DNA of 64,000 nt from Pseudomonas sp. H1h. Its GTDB lineage: Bacteria; Pseudomonadota; Gammaproteobacteria; Pseudomonadales; Pseudomonadaceae. Below the pieces are notes generated by a model. The model was not told where the DNA came from. It searched no databases and saw only the letters and a program-made list of their open reading frames with translations. Every line of letters begins with the position of its first letter. Position 1 is the stretch's first letter. The stretch covers positions 62,001-126,000 of the forward strand of contig NZ_AYMJ01000021.1 in NCBI RefSeq assembly GCF_000633255.1, in the 5' to 3' direction. Shown one piece after another: positions 50,865 to 60,027 of the stretch. Position numbers and translations under genes: made by a program.

Positions 50865-51166
50865 CTGATGTCGAAGAGTTTGTCGAAGTTGGAGATGGCG
50901 AGGATCTTGCGCACATCGGAGTTGCTGTTGACCACCCGCACATCCGAATTGTCGCCGCCGGCGTGATCGCGCAGCAGGAGCAGCATGCCCAGTGCCGAGC
51001 TGTCGAGATAGGTGGCGTCTTTCAGATCAACCACGATGGAGTCAGGCTTCTTGGCAAGCAGCTCATAGGAATCGCGAAACTCCTGATGGCGCCCAAAATC
51101 GAACCGCCCCCTGACCGAAATCGTCAGTTTTTGACCATCCGGAGAGACTTCTGTAACGACTGACAT
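50861..51166 (-). CDS. hsbA: STAS-domain anti-sigma factor antagonist (HsbA-like)
   Basis: A 101-residue STAS domain. The phosphorylatable Ser lies in DATYLDSSALGMLLLLRD (about residues 49-66). In P. aeruginosa HsbA switches between FlgM and a diguanylate cyclase according to its phosphorylation by HsbR. AAGGAAG precedes the start. It is the first gene of a three-gene unit with hsbR and hptB; no obvious sigma-54 or FliA site was found before it. Confidence 0.88.
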   Translation of the reverse strand: MSVVTEVSPDGQKLTISVRGRFDFGRHQEFRDSYELLAKKPDSIVVDLKDATYLDSSALGMLLLLRDHAGGDNSDVRVVNSNSDVRKILAISNFDKLFDIS

Positions 51167-51248
51167 TGACTGGCTTCCTTGTCATTGACGAACGTGTACA
51201 AGGTTTAGCACTTGGACAGGTTTGGGGCAAGGCGCGACGCAGATCTAC

Positions 51249-51340
51249 TGCGGGAGCGGGCTTGCTCGCGAATGCAATCGGTCAGTTGACTGAGCTGTTG
51301 ACTGACACGACGCCTTCGCGAGCAGGCTCGCTCCCACAGG
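51249..51340. repeat. REP pair between fliJ and hsbA
   Basis: CTGCGGGAGCGGGCTTGCTC and the inverted GCGAGCAGGCTCGCTCCCAC enclose about 40 bp with an inner symmetry (GGTCAGTTGACTGAGC...GTTGACTGACAC). It lies just after the fliJ stop and probably marks the end of the fliE-J operon. Confidence 0.88.
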
Positions 51341-51355
51341 GTTTAGCCGCGCTGC

Positions 51356-51805
51356 TTAGAAGGGTTCATGGCGCGGCAAGCGCTGCGACAATTCGTCCAG
51401 CAACTTCTGTTCGCGCTTGTCTTCGAGGCGTTGCGCCTCTTCGCGGTAGCGCTGCACCAGTTTGCGCAAGCCTTCGACCTTGGCAAACGCCTGCTGCCAG
51501 GCGTCCCGCGCCTTGACCAGGTTGTTCTGGTGCCAGACCAGACTCTGGCGCTGCTGGTCGATGGCGGTGTCCAGTTGTGCCAGAAAGCCGTGATAACCGA
51601 GCAGCCATTGCCCGGACACGCCGTCGCTGCCGCGCACGATCCACTGCTCCTGGTAATCCAGACGAAAGGCGTCGAGGTCGGCGAGTTTGCTTTCAGCCAC
51701 TTTGACCTGACCCTGAAAGTAGCCCAGACGCTGCACGGCAGTTTTTTCGGCCTGCTCAGCCATGTCCACTACCGGCGCCAGGCGTGCGGCGCGACTCACG
51801 GCCAT
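51356..51805 (-). CDS. fliJ: Flagellar export protein FliJ
   Basis: A 149-residue helical coiled-coil protein: AEQAEKTAVQRLGYFQGQVK and AFAKVEGLRKLVQRYREEAQ. It is the central stalk of the FliI ATPase ring. It starts 6 bp from the fliI stop and ends the operon fliEFGHIJ. Confidence 0.92.
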   Translation of the reverse strand: MAVSRAARLAPVVDMAEQAEKTAVQRLGYFQGQVKVAESKLADLDAFRLDYQEQWIVRGSDGVSGQWLLGYHGFLAQLDTAIDQQRQSLVWHQNNLVKARDAWQQAFAKVEGLRKLVQRYREEAQRLEDKREQKLLDELSQRLPRHEPF

Positions 51806-51811
51806 GGCCGG

Positions 51812-53170
51812 TTACCCGCCTGCCGCAGGCGCGAACAGGGTTTCCAGATAGGCCTGGCTTTCGCCCATGTTGATCTTGTCGTTCAGCCCCTGCCGCTGGT
51901 AGCGGGTCAGTTGTGGCTGCAGCGAGATCGCCAGGTCAGTTTCGCGGTCGCCACCGGCCACATAGGCACCGACACTGATCAGGTCGCGACTCTGCTGGTA
52001 GCGCGACCACAGTTGCTTGAAGTACTGCGCACGCTGCATGTGTTCCGCCGAGACCACGGCCGGCATCACCCGGCTGATCGAGGCTTCGATATCGATGGCC
52101 GGGTAGTGACCTTCCTCGGCCAGACGCCGGGACAACACGATGTGGCCGTCAAGCACACCCCGCGCCGAGTCGGCAATCGGGTCCTGCTGGTCATCGCCTT
52201 CGGACAACACGGTGTAGAACGCAGTGATCGACCCCCCGCCCTTCTCCGCATTACCGGCGCGCTCCACCAGTTTCGGCAACTTGGCGAACACCGAGGGCGG
52301 ATAGCCCTTGGTCGCCGGCGGTTCGCCAATGGCCAGCGCGATTTCCCGCTGAGCCTGGGCGAAACGGGTCAGCGAATCCATCAACAGCAGGACGTTCTTG
52401 CCCTTGTCGCGGAAATACTCGGCAATTCGCGTGCAATACATTGCCGCGCGCAGTCGCATCAGCGGCGCATCGTCCGCTGGCGAGGCGACCACTACCGAAC
52501 GCTTAAGGCCTTCTTCACCGAGAATGTGCTCGATGAACTCTTTGACTTCTCGACCCCGCTCACCGATCAGGCCGACGACGATGATGTCGGCCTCGGTGAA
52601 GCGGGTCATCATGCCCAGCAGCACCGACTTACCGACACCGGTACCGGCGAACAGACCCAGACGCTGACCGCGCCCAACCGTCAGCAAGCCGTTGATGCAA
52701 CGGATGCCGACGTCCAGCGGTTCGTGGATCGGGTCGCGGTTGAGCGGGTTGATCGTCGGGCCGTCCATCGGCACCCAGTCCTCGGCCTTCATCCCGCCCT
52801 TGCCGTCCAGCGCGCGTCCGGCGCCGTCGAGCACACGACCGAGCATGCTCATGCCCATCGGCAACCGACCGGTTTCCGCCAGCGGCACCACGCGGGCGCC
52901 CGGGGCAATGCCGGCGACGCTGCCGACCGGCATCAGGAATACTTTGCTGCCGGAAAACCCCATGACTTCCGCTTCCACCTGGGAGGGGTGATAGCTGTCG
53001 TCGTTGATCACCAGGCAGCGCGTGCCCATGGCGGCGCGCAGGCCTTCGGCTTCGAGGGTCAGGCCGACCATGCGCAGCAGGCGGCCTTCGAGAATCGGCG
53101 CACCGGCCATTTCAGTGGCCTCGGCGTAGCTGCTCAGGCGCTTGGCGAAACTGGTGCGTTCAAGGCGCAT
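51812..53170 (-). CDS. fliI: Flagellar export ATPase FliI
   Basis: A 452-residue F1-beta-like ATPase: Walker A LFAGTGVGKSVLLGMM (about residue 173), RGREVKEFIEHILG, Walker B NVLLLMDSLTRFAQAQREI. It energises export. The start overlaps fliH by 11 bp. Length and motifs are normal. Confidence 0.97.
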   Translation of the reverse strand: MRLERTSFAKRLSSYAEATEMAGAPILEGRLLRMVGLTLEAEGLRAAMGTRCLVINDDSYHPSQVEAEVMGFSGSKVFLMPVGSVAGIAPGARVVPLAETGRLPMGMSMLGRVLDGAGRALDGKGGMKAEDWVPMDGPTINPLNRDPIHEPLDVGIRCINGLLTVGRGQRLGLFAGTGVGKSVLLGMMTRFTEADIIVVGLIGERGREVKEFIEHILGEEGLKRSVVVASPADDAPLMRLRAAMYCTRIAEYFRDKGKNVLLLMDSLTRFAQAQREIALAIGEPPATKGYPPSVFAKLPKLVERAGNAEKGGGSITAFYTVLSEGDDQQDPIADSARGVLDGHIVLSRRLAEEGHYPAIDIEASISRVMPAVVSAEHMQRAQYFKQLWSRYQQSRDLISVGAYVAGGDRETDLAISLQPQLTRYQRQGLNDKINMGESQAYLETLFAPAAGG

Positions 53171-53966
53171 CGGGGGTGTCCGCGAGCGGCTCGTCAGGGG
53201 TGGCGGCCGATTTGGCTTCTTCGGGCAGGTCCAGGCTCAGATCCGGCGCGGCCGGGTGCAGGGCCTGTTCGTGCAACTGGTCGAACAGCTTGTCCATGAC
53301 CTGGGTGACCCGGGTTTCGATGCTCGCATCGATACGGCTGTGCGCGGTTTCAACCCGGCAACCACCGGGCATCAGCGCTTCATCCTCGACGATGCGCCAG
53401 GATTCTTCGTGACGCTCGCGCAAGGCCTTGGCCTGCTCGAAATCCTGCGGATTGACGTACAGACGCACGTTGTCCACGCCCAGCGGCAACAGCTTGAGCG
53501 CGTCGCGCATGACGTGTTCGATCTGGCTGGAGTCGATGGCCAGTTCGCGCTTGATCACCTGTTTGGTGATGTGTTGCACGAGGTCGACCAGCGACTTTTC
53601 GATCTGTGTGTCCTGCTCGGCGATCGGCTCAAACAGGTGCGTCATCAGTTGCTCGAGGCTGGCCAGTTTCGCCGCCAGCGCCACTTCGGCTTCCTGGCGC
53701 ACCTTGAGCGTGGCGCTGTGAAAACCTTCTTTCTCGCCGATGCCGAAGCCCTCGTTGTAAGCCTCCTGACGGATGCTCTCGAGTTCTTCCAGGGTCAGTG
53801 GCTGGACTTCGTCCAGCGGCACTTCTTCCATTTCCGGCGGTTCGGGCTCCGGTTCCGGCTCGGGTTCCGGTTTCGGCGGATCGAAGCTGGGCAGTTCCCA
53901 GGATTCGAAACCACGGACATCGCGGGCGCGGATCAGATCCGTCACTGACTCGTCATGCTTGTCCAT
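53160..53966 (-). CDS. fliH: Flagellar assembly protein FliH
   Basis: A 268-residue FliI regulator. The N-terminus has a proline/glutamate run (PPKPEPEPEPEPEPPEM, about residues 29-45), then a coiled coil and the C-terminal V-ATPase-E-like domain (VQHITKQVIKRELAIDSSQI, LYVNPQDFEQAKAL). It tethers FliI to the C ring. It follows fliG by 4 bp. Confidence 0.93.
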   Translation of the reverse strand: MDKHDESVTDLIRARDVRGFESWELPSFDPPKPEPEPEPEPEPPEMEEVPLDEVQPLTLEELESIRQEAYNEGFGIGEKEGFHSATLKVRQEAEVALAAKLASLEQLMTHLFEPIAEQDTQIEKSLVDLVQHITKQVIKRELAIDSSQIEHVMRDALKLLPLGVDNVRLYVNPQDFEQAKALRERHEESWRIVEDEALMPGGCRVETAHSRIDASIETRVTQVMDKLFDQLHEQALHPAAPDLSLDLPEEAKSAATPDEPLADTPDAP

Positions 53967-53970
53967 GGGC

Positions 53971-54990
53971 TTAGATCATTTCCTCGCCACCCTTGCCACC
54001 GAGCACGATTTCGCCGGCTTCGGCCATACGACGGGCAATGGTGAGGATTTCTTTCTGCGCGGTTTCCACGTCGCTGACGCGCACCGGGCCTTTGGCCTCG
54101 AGGTCGTCGCGCAACAGTTCGGCCGCACGCTTGGACATGTTCTTGAAGATCTTTTCCTTGACGCCTTCGTCCGAACCCTTGAGGGCCAGCACCAGCACAT
54201 CGGACGACACTTCGCGCAACAGCGCCTGGATACCGCGGTCGTCGACGTCGGCCAGGTTGTTGAACACGAACATGAGGTCTTCGATCTGACCGGACAGGTC
54301 TTCGTCGACTTCGCGGATCGAGTCCATGAGCTGGCCTTCGATCGAGCTGTCGAGGAAGTTCATGATGTCCGCCGCACGCTTGATGCCACCCAAGGTGGTG
54401 CGCGAGGCATTCGAGTTGCCGGAGAACTGCTTCTCGAGAATCTGGTTCAGCTCTTTCAGTGCTGCCGGTTGCACGGTGTTCAACGACGAGACGCGCAGGA
54501 TGATATCCAGACGCACCTTGTGGTCGAAGTTGCCGAGCACTTCACCGGCCTGATCCGGGTCGAGGTACGCGACCACGATGGCCTGGATCTGCGGGTGTTC
54601 GTAACGGATCACGTCGGCAACGGCGCGCGGTTCCATCCATTTCAGGCTGTCGAGGCCGCTGGTGTTGCCACCGAGCAGGATACGGTCGATCAGGCCGTTG
54701 GCCTTGTCTTCACCCAGGGCCTGGGTGAGCATTTTGCGCACATAGTCGTCGGAGCCGACGCCGAGGCTAGTCTGATCGCCGACGATGTCGACGAACTCGC
54801 TCATGACCTGCTCGACCTGCTCGCGATGGACGTTGCCCATCTGGGCCATGGCCACACCGACACGCTGAACCTCTTTGGGGCCCATGTGGCGCAGCACTTG
54901 GGCTGCATCGGTCGAACCCAGGGACAGCAGCAGAATCGCGGCTTTGTCGACCTTGTTCAGTTTGACGGTTGCGGCTCGGTTATCACTCAT
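53971..54990 (-). CDS. fliG: Flagellar motor switch protein FliG
   Basis: A 339-residue rotor protein with three armadillo-like domains; conserved are LNKVDKAAILLLSLG, EHPQIQAIVVAYLDPDQAGE (EHPQ motif, about residue 129), and the charged torque helix LMFVFNNLADVDDRGIQALL in the C-terminal domain. It overlaps fliF by 8 bp. Confidence 0.97.
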   Translation of the reverse strand: MSDNRAATVKLNKVDKAAILLLSLGSTDAAQVLRHMGPKEVQRVGVAMAQMGNVHREQVEQVMSEFVDIVGDQTSLGVGSDDYVRKMLTQALGEDKANGLIDRILLGGNTSGLDSLKWMEPRAVADVIRYEHPQIQAIVVAYLDPDQAGEVLGNFDHKVRLDIILRVSSLNTVQPAALKELNQILEKQFSGNSNASRTTLGGIKRAADIMNFLDSSIEGQLMDSIREVDEDLSGQIEDLMFVFNNLADVDDRGIQALLREVSSDVLVLALKGSDEGVKEKIFKNMSKRAAELLRDDLEAKGPVRVSDVETAQKEILTIARRMAEAGEIVLGGKGGEEMI

Positions 54991-56770
54991 CTGCGTTAAT
55001 CCACTCTTTCACGACCTGAGCCACGCGACCCGGATCTTCAGCCACCAGACTCTTGATTGCATTCAGCTGTGCGTCATAACCCTCGCTCGGGCTAGGCAAC
55101 AGAATGCTCTGCGGACCACCGAGGCTCACGCGATCGTTGGCCAGTTCGCCGTCCAGGCCGCCCATGCCACCGAGTTCCACGTCGCTGCCAAGACCGGCCA
55201 GCTCCTTGCCTTTGCCGCCACCGGTGATGTTGTTCAACACCGGACGCAGCACACCAAACACCAGCACCAGGATGAACAACACACCCAGCACTTGTTTGAC
55301 GATGTCCCAGAACCATGGCTGGGAGTAGAACGGAATATCGGCGACCACTTCACCGCGCTCGGCGGAGAACGGCATGTTGATCACGCTGACGCTGTCGCCA
55401 CGGCTGGCATCAAAGCCGACGGCGTCCTGCACCAGACGGGTGAAGCGCGCCAGTTCATCGGCGCTCCACGGCGCGCGGGTGGTTTCACCGTTGGCCGCAT
55501 TGACCTTGACCTGATCGTCGACCACCACCGACACCGACAGACGATTCAGGCGACCCTGCTGCTGTTTGGTGTGGCTGATGGAACGGTCGAGCTCGAAGTT
55601 CTTGGTGGATTGTTGACGCTTGTCCGCCGGGTACGGCGCGAGCATCGGCTGGCCGGTGGCCGGGTCCATGATCTGCTGACCGTTGGCATCAACCAGTGGC
55701 TGACCTGGTTGAATCATGCCGGTGGAAGCCTGCGCGCCACCAGTGGTTTGCGGTGCCGAGGCTGGCGCCGGCGGCTGGTTGCTCAGGGCACCCGGCACAC
55801 CTTGCGGGCCATTGCTGGCGGTGCGTTGCTCGTTCACCGACTGCTCGCTGCGCAACGCCGGCTGGTCCGGGTTGAACTGCTCGGCGGTCGATTCGACGGC
55901 GTTGAAATCGATGTCGGCCGAAACCTCGGCCTTGTAGCGATCGTTGCCCAGTACCGGTTGCAGAATGTTGTGCACGCGCTGGGTGAGCATGCTTTCCATA
56001 CGACGGCTGTAATCGAACTGCTTGCCGGCCATGGTCATTTCGGAGTTTTCCGCCTGATCGGAGAGCAGGTTGCCCTTCTGGTCGACGACGGTGATCTGCG
56101 ATTTGCTCAATTCAGGAACGGAGGTGGCCACCAGGTTGATGATCGCGATCACCTGACCCGGCTCCAGCGAACGCCCGGAGTACAGCTCGACCAATACCGA
56201 GGCACTTGGTTTGCGCTCATCACGCACGAACACCGAACTCTTCGGAATCGCCAGGTGCACGCGGGCACCCTTGACGTTGTTCAGGCTGGAGATGGTGCGC
56301 GCCAGTTCGCCTTCCAGACCACGACGGTAGCGGGTCGCTTCCATGAACTGGCTGGTGCCCAGACCCTGTTCCTTGTCGAGGATTTCGAAACCGATGTTGC
56401 CGTCGCTGGGAGTGACACCAGCGGCAGCGAGTTTCATCCGCGCACGGGACAGGTCGTCGGCCTTGACCAGCAAGGCGCCGGAGTTCGGCTCGACGGTGTA
56501 GGGAATGTCGGCGGAGGCCAGAGTGTCCATGACCTGCTTGGCGTCCATGCCGGCAAGGCTGCCGTACAACGGACGATAATCCGGCTGCTGCGACCACAGC
56601 ACCACGGCAAAGCCAATCGCCACGCTCGCAGCCAGGCCGACCAACAGGCCCACCTGACGCAACATGGTCATCTCGGAGAGGTTTTCCAGGAAGGACAGGC
56701 CGAACAGCGGCGGTTTGCCGTCTGTCGGGGTGGCCTTGGCCGGAACGTTATCGGCGACTGCTTCTGCCAT
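54983..56770 (-). CDS. fliF: Flagellar MS-ring protein FliF
   Basis: A 595-residue protein with membrane segments near residues 42-62 and 485-505 flanking the periplasmic ring-building part (DYRPLYGSLAGMDAKQVMDT, FEILDKEQGLGTSQFME, RVHLAIPKSSVFVRD). The extreme C-terminus (VAEDPGRVAQVVKEWINADE) is the FliG-binding tail. It follows fliE by 15 bp. Confidence 0.97.
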   Translation of the reverse strand: MAEAVADNVPAKATPTDGKPPLFGLSFLENLSEMTMLRQVGLLVGLAASVAIGFAVVLWSQQPDYRPLYGSLAGMDAKQVMDTLASADIPYTVEPNSGALLVKADDLSRARMKLAAAGVTPSDGNIGFEILDKEQGLGTSQFMEATRYRRGLEGELARTISSLNNVKGARVHLAIPKSSVFVRDERKPSASVLVELYSGRSLEPGQVIAIINLVATSVPELSKSQITVVDQKGNLLSDQAENSEMTMAGKQFDYSRRMESMLTQRVHNILQPVLGNDRYKAEVSADIDFNAVESTAEQFNPDQPALRSEQSVNEQRTASNGPQGVPGALSNQPPAPASAPQTTGGAQASTGMIQPGQPLVDANGQQIMDPATGQPMLAPYPADKRQQSTKNFELDRSISHTKQQQGRLNRLSVSVVVDDQVKVNAANGETTRAPWSADELARFTRLVQDAVGFDASRGDSVSVINMPFSAERGEVVADIPFYSQPWFWDIVKQVLGVLFILVLVFGVLRPVLNNITGGGKGKELAGLGSDVELGGMGGLDGELANDRVSLGGPQSILLPSPSEGYDAQLNAIKSLVAEDPGRVAQVVKEWINADE

Positions 56771-56785
56771 GACTCAATCTCGTCC

Positions 56786-57115
56786 TTAAACCGGCATCTG
56801 CATGATGTCTTGATAAGCCTGAACCAGCTTGTTGCGCACCTGGGTCAGAGCCTGGAACGACACGCTGGCTTTCTGCGAGGCAACCATCACGTCGGTCAGA
56901 TCGACGCCGCTCTTGCCGATTTCAAATGCATTGGCCAACTGAGTCGACGCCTGCTGGGTATCGCTGACTTTGTTGATGGCCTGACCGAGCATGTCGGAAA
57001 AGCTGCTGCCTGCCAGTTCAGGGACGGCGGCAGTCGATTTCGGCGTGGCCATGGCGTCCATTTTCATGGCCTTCATGTCCATCATCAACCGATTAAATTC
57101 AATACCTTGGCTCAT
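56786..57115 (-). CDS. fliE: Flagellar hook-basal body protein FliE
   Basis: A 109-residue protein with the conserved C-terminal half: SGVDLTDVMVASQKASVSFQ and TQVRNKLVQAYQDIMQMPV. It links the MS ring and rod. It is the first gene of the fliEFGHIJ operon, with a near-consensus sigma-54 promoter 63 bp upstream. Confidence 0.95.
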   Translation of the reverse strand: MSQGIEFNRLMMDMKAMKMDAMATPKSTAAVPELAGSSFSDMLGQAINKVSDTQQASTQLANAFEIGKSGVDLTDVMVASQKASVSFQALTQVRNKLVQAYQDIMQMPV

Positions 57116-57177
57116 GGTCTACTCTCTTGGGCGGCCCGCAATTTTTTGACACTCACTCGGCGGGTACACAGGTGTTA

Positions 57178-57192
57178 GCAACAAGGGTGCCA
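57178..57192 (-). promoter_or_regulatory. Candidate sigma-54 promoter of the fliE operon
   Basis: On the - strand TGGCACCCTTGTTGC: perfect TGGCAC and TTGC with correct spacing. Transcription would begin near 57166, about 50 nt before fliE. Confidence 0.88.
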
Positions 57193-57260
57193 GCTCGGCT
57201 GATCTTGTTTCACAAATGCCGCTGTGGGCTGTGCGCGAACTCGGGATTACCGCAAAACAA

Positions 57261-57352
57261 CTGCGGGAGTGGGCTCGCTCCCGAAGGCGGCGTGTCATTC
57301 AACAATGATGTGACAGACCTGACCTCTTCGGGAGCAAGCCCCCTCCCACAGT
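57261..57352. repeat. Degenerate REP pair between fliE and fleR
   Basis: CTGCGGGAGTGGGCTCGCTC with CCGAAGGC on the left and CTTCGGGAGCAAGCCCCCTC with CCACAG on the right. Both halves have diverged from the common form (CCCGAAG instead of CGCGAAG), but in a matched way, so the pair can still fold. Confidence 0.75.
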
Positions 57353-57367
57353 TATTCGCGTCAACTT

Positions 57368-58759
57368 TCAGGTGGCGAACAGATACCCTTCGACATCCAT
57401 CCCGGCATCGCGCATTTGCGCCAGCTTGTAACGCAGGGTTCGCGGACTGATACCGAGTTTTTCCGCGGCCTCCTTGCGCCGGCCACGCTCGGTACGCAGG
57501 GTGTCGATGATCATCTGAAACTCCCGGCGCCGCAGGTCATCGCCCAGCGCACCGGCGGATTCGGCCTCGACTTCAATCTCGCGTACCAACGCTTGCACTG
57601 GCGCAATGACCGGTGCAGCGGCGTAAGTCACCGCACCCGTCAGACAGAAATCCTGCGGCTGGATCAACCCGCCCTGCTGCAGAATCAGTGCACGCTGAAT
57701 CGCGTTATCCAGCTCGCGTACGTTGCCCGGCCACGGGTAATTCGTCAGACACGCCTGCGCTTCCTGCGAAAGTTTCGCCGTCGCATGCTTCATTTTATTG
57801 ACGTGTTTGTTCAGCAACCGCTCAGCCAGCGGCAGGATATCGGCAGTGCGCTCGCGAAGTGGACGCCAGGCCAGCGGGAAAACCGACAGACGGTAGAAAA
57901 GATCCTCACGGAAACGCCCCGCCGCCACTTCGCCGGCCAGATCACGGTTGGTGGTAGCGACCACGCGGATGTCCAGGAGGATCGGCTTGCGTGCGCCGAC
58001 GCGCTCGACTTCGCGCTCCTGCAACACCCGCAGCAACTTGGCTTGCAGGCCGAGGGGCATTTCGGAAATTTCGTCGAGCAGAATGGTGCCGCCATCGGCC
58101 TGTTCGAACTTGCCGGCTTGCGCCGCGATGGCGCCGGTGAACGAGCCCTTCTCGTGACCGAACAGCGTCGCCTCGAGCATGTTGTCGGGAATTGCCGCAC
58201 AGTTGATCGCGATGAACGGCTGACTGGCACGATGGGAATGCTGGTGGATGTAGCGCGCCAGCACTTCCTTGCCCGTGCCGGATTCGCCGGAGATCAGCAC
58301 CGTGGAATCACTGCGGGCAACGCGCGCCGCCAACTCCAGCAACTGCGCACTGGCCGGTTCGACCGCCACCGGACCTTCACTTTCAGCAATGCTGATACTG
58401 CCCAAGGCATGCCGCGAAACGAGATCCAGCAGCGCCTTTGGCTCGAACGGCTTGACCAGATAATCCGCCGCGCCCTGACGCATCGCATCCACCGCGCGCT
58501 CGACCGCGCCATGCGCTGTCATCAGCAGTACCGGCAATTGTGGCTGCCGGGCACGCAGCAATCCGAGCAATTGATGGCCATCCATGCCGGGCATGTTGAC
58601 GTCGCTGACCACCAGACTGAACGCTTCGCGCTCGACCGCTTTCAACGCCTCTTCGGCGCTGCCGACTGCCTGGTAGTCGTGGCCTGCCAGCAACAGCGTA
58701 TCGGCCAGCGCTTCGCGCAACGAGCGGTCATCCTCGACCAGCAAAACCTTGATGCCCAT
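57368..58759 (-). CDS. fleR: Flagellar two-component regulator FleR (sigma-54 activator)
   Basis: A 463-residue NtrC-type activator: receiver domain (VLLVEDDRSLREALADTLLL; Asp in SLVVSDVNMPGMDG), AAA+ domain (GESGTGKEVLARYIH Walker A; GSFTGA sigma-54 contact loop as HEKGSFTGAIA; ILLDEISEMPL Walker B) and a Fis-type HTH (KEAAEKLGISPRTLRYKLAQ). It activates class III flagellar promoters. The ATG at 58759 is chosen over a GTG at 58768 because MGIKVLLVEDD is the family start; the fleS stop (58765) lies just before. Confidence 0.94.
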   Translation of the reverse strand: MGIKVLLVEDDRSLREALADTLLLAGHDYQAVGSAEEALKAVEREAFSLVVSDVNMPGMDGHQLLGLLRARQPQLPVLLMTAHGAVERAVDAMRQGAADYLVKPFEPKALLDLVSRHALGSISIAESEGPVAVEPASAQLLELAARVARSDSTVLISGESGTGKEVLARYIHQHSHRASQPFIAINCAAIPDNMLEATLFGHEKGSFTGAIAAQAGKFEQADGGTILLDEISEMPLGLQAKLLRVLQEREVERVGARKPILLDIRVVATTNRDLAGEVAAGRFREDLFYRLSVFPLAWRPLRERTADILPLAERLLNKHVNKMKHATAKLSQEAQACLTNYPWPGNVRELDNAIQRALILQQGGLIQPQDFCLTGAVTYAAAPVIAPVQALVREIEVEAESAGALGDDLRRREFQMIIDTLRTERGRRKEAAEKLGISPRTLRYKLAQMRDAGMDVEGYLFAT

Positions 58760-58764
58760 GACGT

Positions 58765-59973
58765 TCACTCAGCTCCCTGTACAGCGGAAAACAACGGCAG
58801 GATCACCTGCGCGCACGTGCCGCGCCCGACCCGCGAACGCAGCTGCAATTCTCCCTGATGCGCCCGCGTCACTGCCTTGACCACGGTCAGGCCAAGTCCG
58901 GTGCCGGTCACTTTGGTGGTGAAAAACGGCTCGCCGAGACGCTCGAGCACCACCGGATCAATACCACTGCCACTGTCGCTGACACACAGGCGCAGGCTGT
59001 TGTCGCGGGTGTAGCAATGCACTTTCAGGCGCACGTTGCCGTCGCTGGCCTGAATCGCGTTTTCAATCAGATTCAGAATCGCCCCGACCAGGGTGTCGCG
59101 ATTGCACAGCAGCTCGCCGGCGTGGCTGTCGCACTGCCAGCGAATCGGCAAGTCCTGCACATGAGTCAACGCTGCCGCTTGCAGCGACTGCATCAGCGCA
59201 TTGGGGGTGATGCGATCGGTCAGCGGCAACTCGCCACGGGCGAACACCAGCATGTCACGCACCTGATGCTCCAGCTCATGCAGACGCTCTTTGAGGCGCC
59301 CGGCGAAGCGCTGCTGGGTGGCGACCGGCAATTGCTGCTCAGTCAAATGACTGGCGTACAACAACGCAGCGGACAAGGGGGTGCGTATCTGGTGGGCCAG
59401 CGAGGCGACCATGCGCCCCAGCGAGGACAGACGCTCATGGCGCGCCAGTTGATCTTGCAGATGACGGGTTTCTGTCAGGTCGTTGAGCAGCACCAACTGC
59501 CCCGGCTCGGCGTCCAGCGAACGGGTGGCAATCGACAGGCGTCGACCGTTTTTCAGGGAAATTTCATGGCCGTCGTCTTCGCGCGGGGCAAAGCAACGGG
59601 CAATGACATGGCGCCACAATTCGCCTTCCAGTGGCAGCCCGAGCAGATCGATCGCTGCCGGGTTGGCTTCACGCACGATGCCATGGCCGTCAATCACAAT
59701 GACGCCGCCAGGCAGCAGATCGAGGAGGTTTTGCAGACGGTTGGCCAGACGCTCTTTCTCGGCCAACTCCTGCATGCGCTGGGCACTGACCACCGCCAGC
59801 TCGCCCTTGAGCTCGGTCACCCGGGCTTCCAGCATGCTGTAGGAGTCGGTCAATTGACTGGACATCTGATTGAACAGCGCGAAGGCCTGCTCAAGACCCT
59901 GACGGCTCGCCTGCTCTACGGACGACGGTAGCCCCTCGGCATTGGAGGCAGAAGACATCTGGGCGTGGGGCAT
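58765..59973 (-). CDS. fleS: Flagellar sensor histidine kinase FleS
   Basis: A 402-residue soluble kinase: coiled coil (about residues 45-75), PAS domain (LLDLLPGGVIVIDGHGIVRE, about 86-105), phospho-His in SLAHQIRTPLSAALLY (about residue 198), N box NLIENAIQAS and G boxes SDSGSGIDP, TGLGLTVVKAV. There is no membrane segment, so it senses a cytoplasmic signal. It phosphorylates FleR. It has a sigma-54 promoter 55 bp upstream. Confidence 0.94.
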   Translation of the reverse strand: MPHAQMSSASNAEGLPSSVEQASRQGLEQAFALFNQMSSQLTDSYSMLEARVTELKGELAVVSAQRMQELAEKERLANRLQNLLDLLPGGVIVIDGHGIVREANPAAIDLLGLPLEGELWRHVIARCFAPREDDGHEISLKNGRRLSIATRSLDAEPGQLVLLNDLTETRHLQDQLARHERLSSLGRMVASLAHQIRTPLSAALLYASHLTEQQLPVATQQRFAGRLKERLHELEHQVRDMLVFARGELPLTDRITPNALMQSLQAAALTHVQDLPIRWQCDSHAGELLCNRDTLVGAILNLIENAIQASDGNVRLKVHCYTRDNSLRLCVSDSGSGIDPVVLERLGEPFFTTKVTGTGLGLTVVKAVTRAHQGELQLRSRVGRGTCAQVILPLFSAVQGAE

Positions 59974-60027
59974 TGTGTTCTCTCGCTTGGCTGACCGTCA
60001 GTTAAACGGAACGTTGCGAGGGATGTA

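Noticed and set aside
51167..51248. FliA-like promoter before hsbA (CCAAGT box)
   Set aside because: A matching GCCGATAA-type -10 at the right distance is missing.
54875..57178. 767-codon + strand frame
   Set aside because: It is antisense to fliF and fliE, which have perfect family matches; a composition shadow.
1015..57352. Repeated GTGGGAGC...GCTCCCAC motifs as a CRISPR or transposon ends
   Set aside because: They are dispersed facing pairs with 40-bp centres, not regularly spaced direct repeats, and there are no cas genes or transposases; REP pairs explain them.
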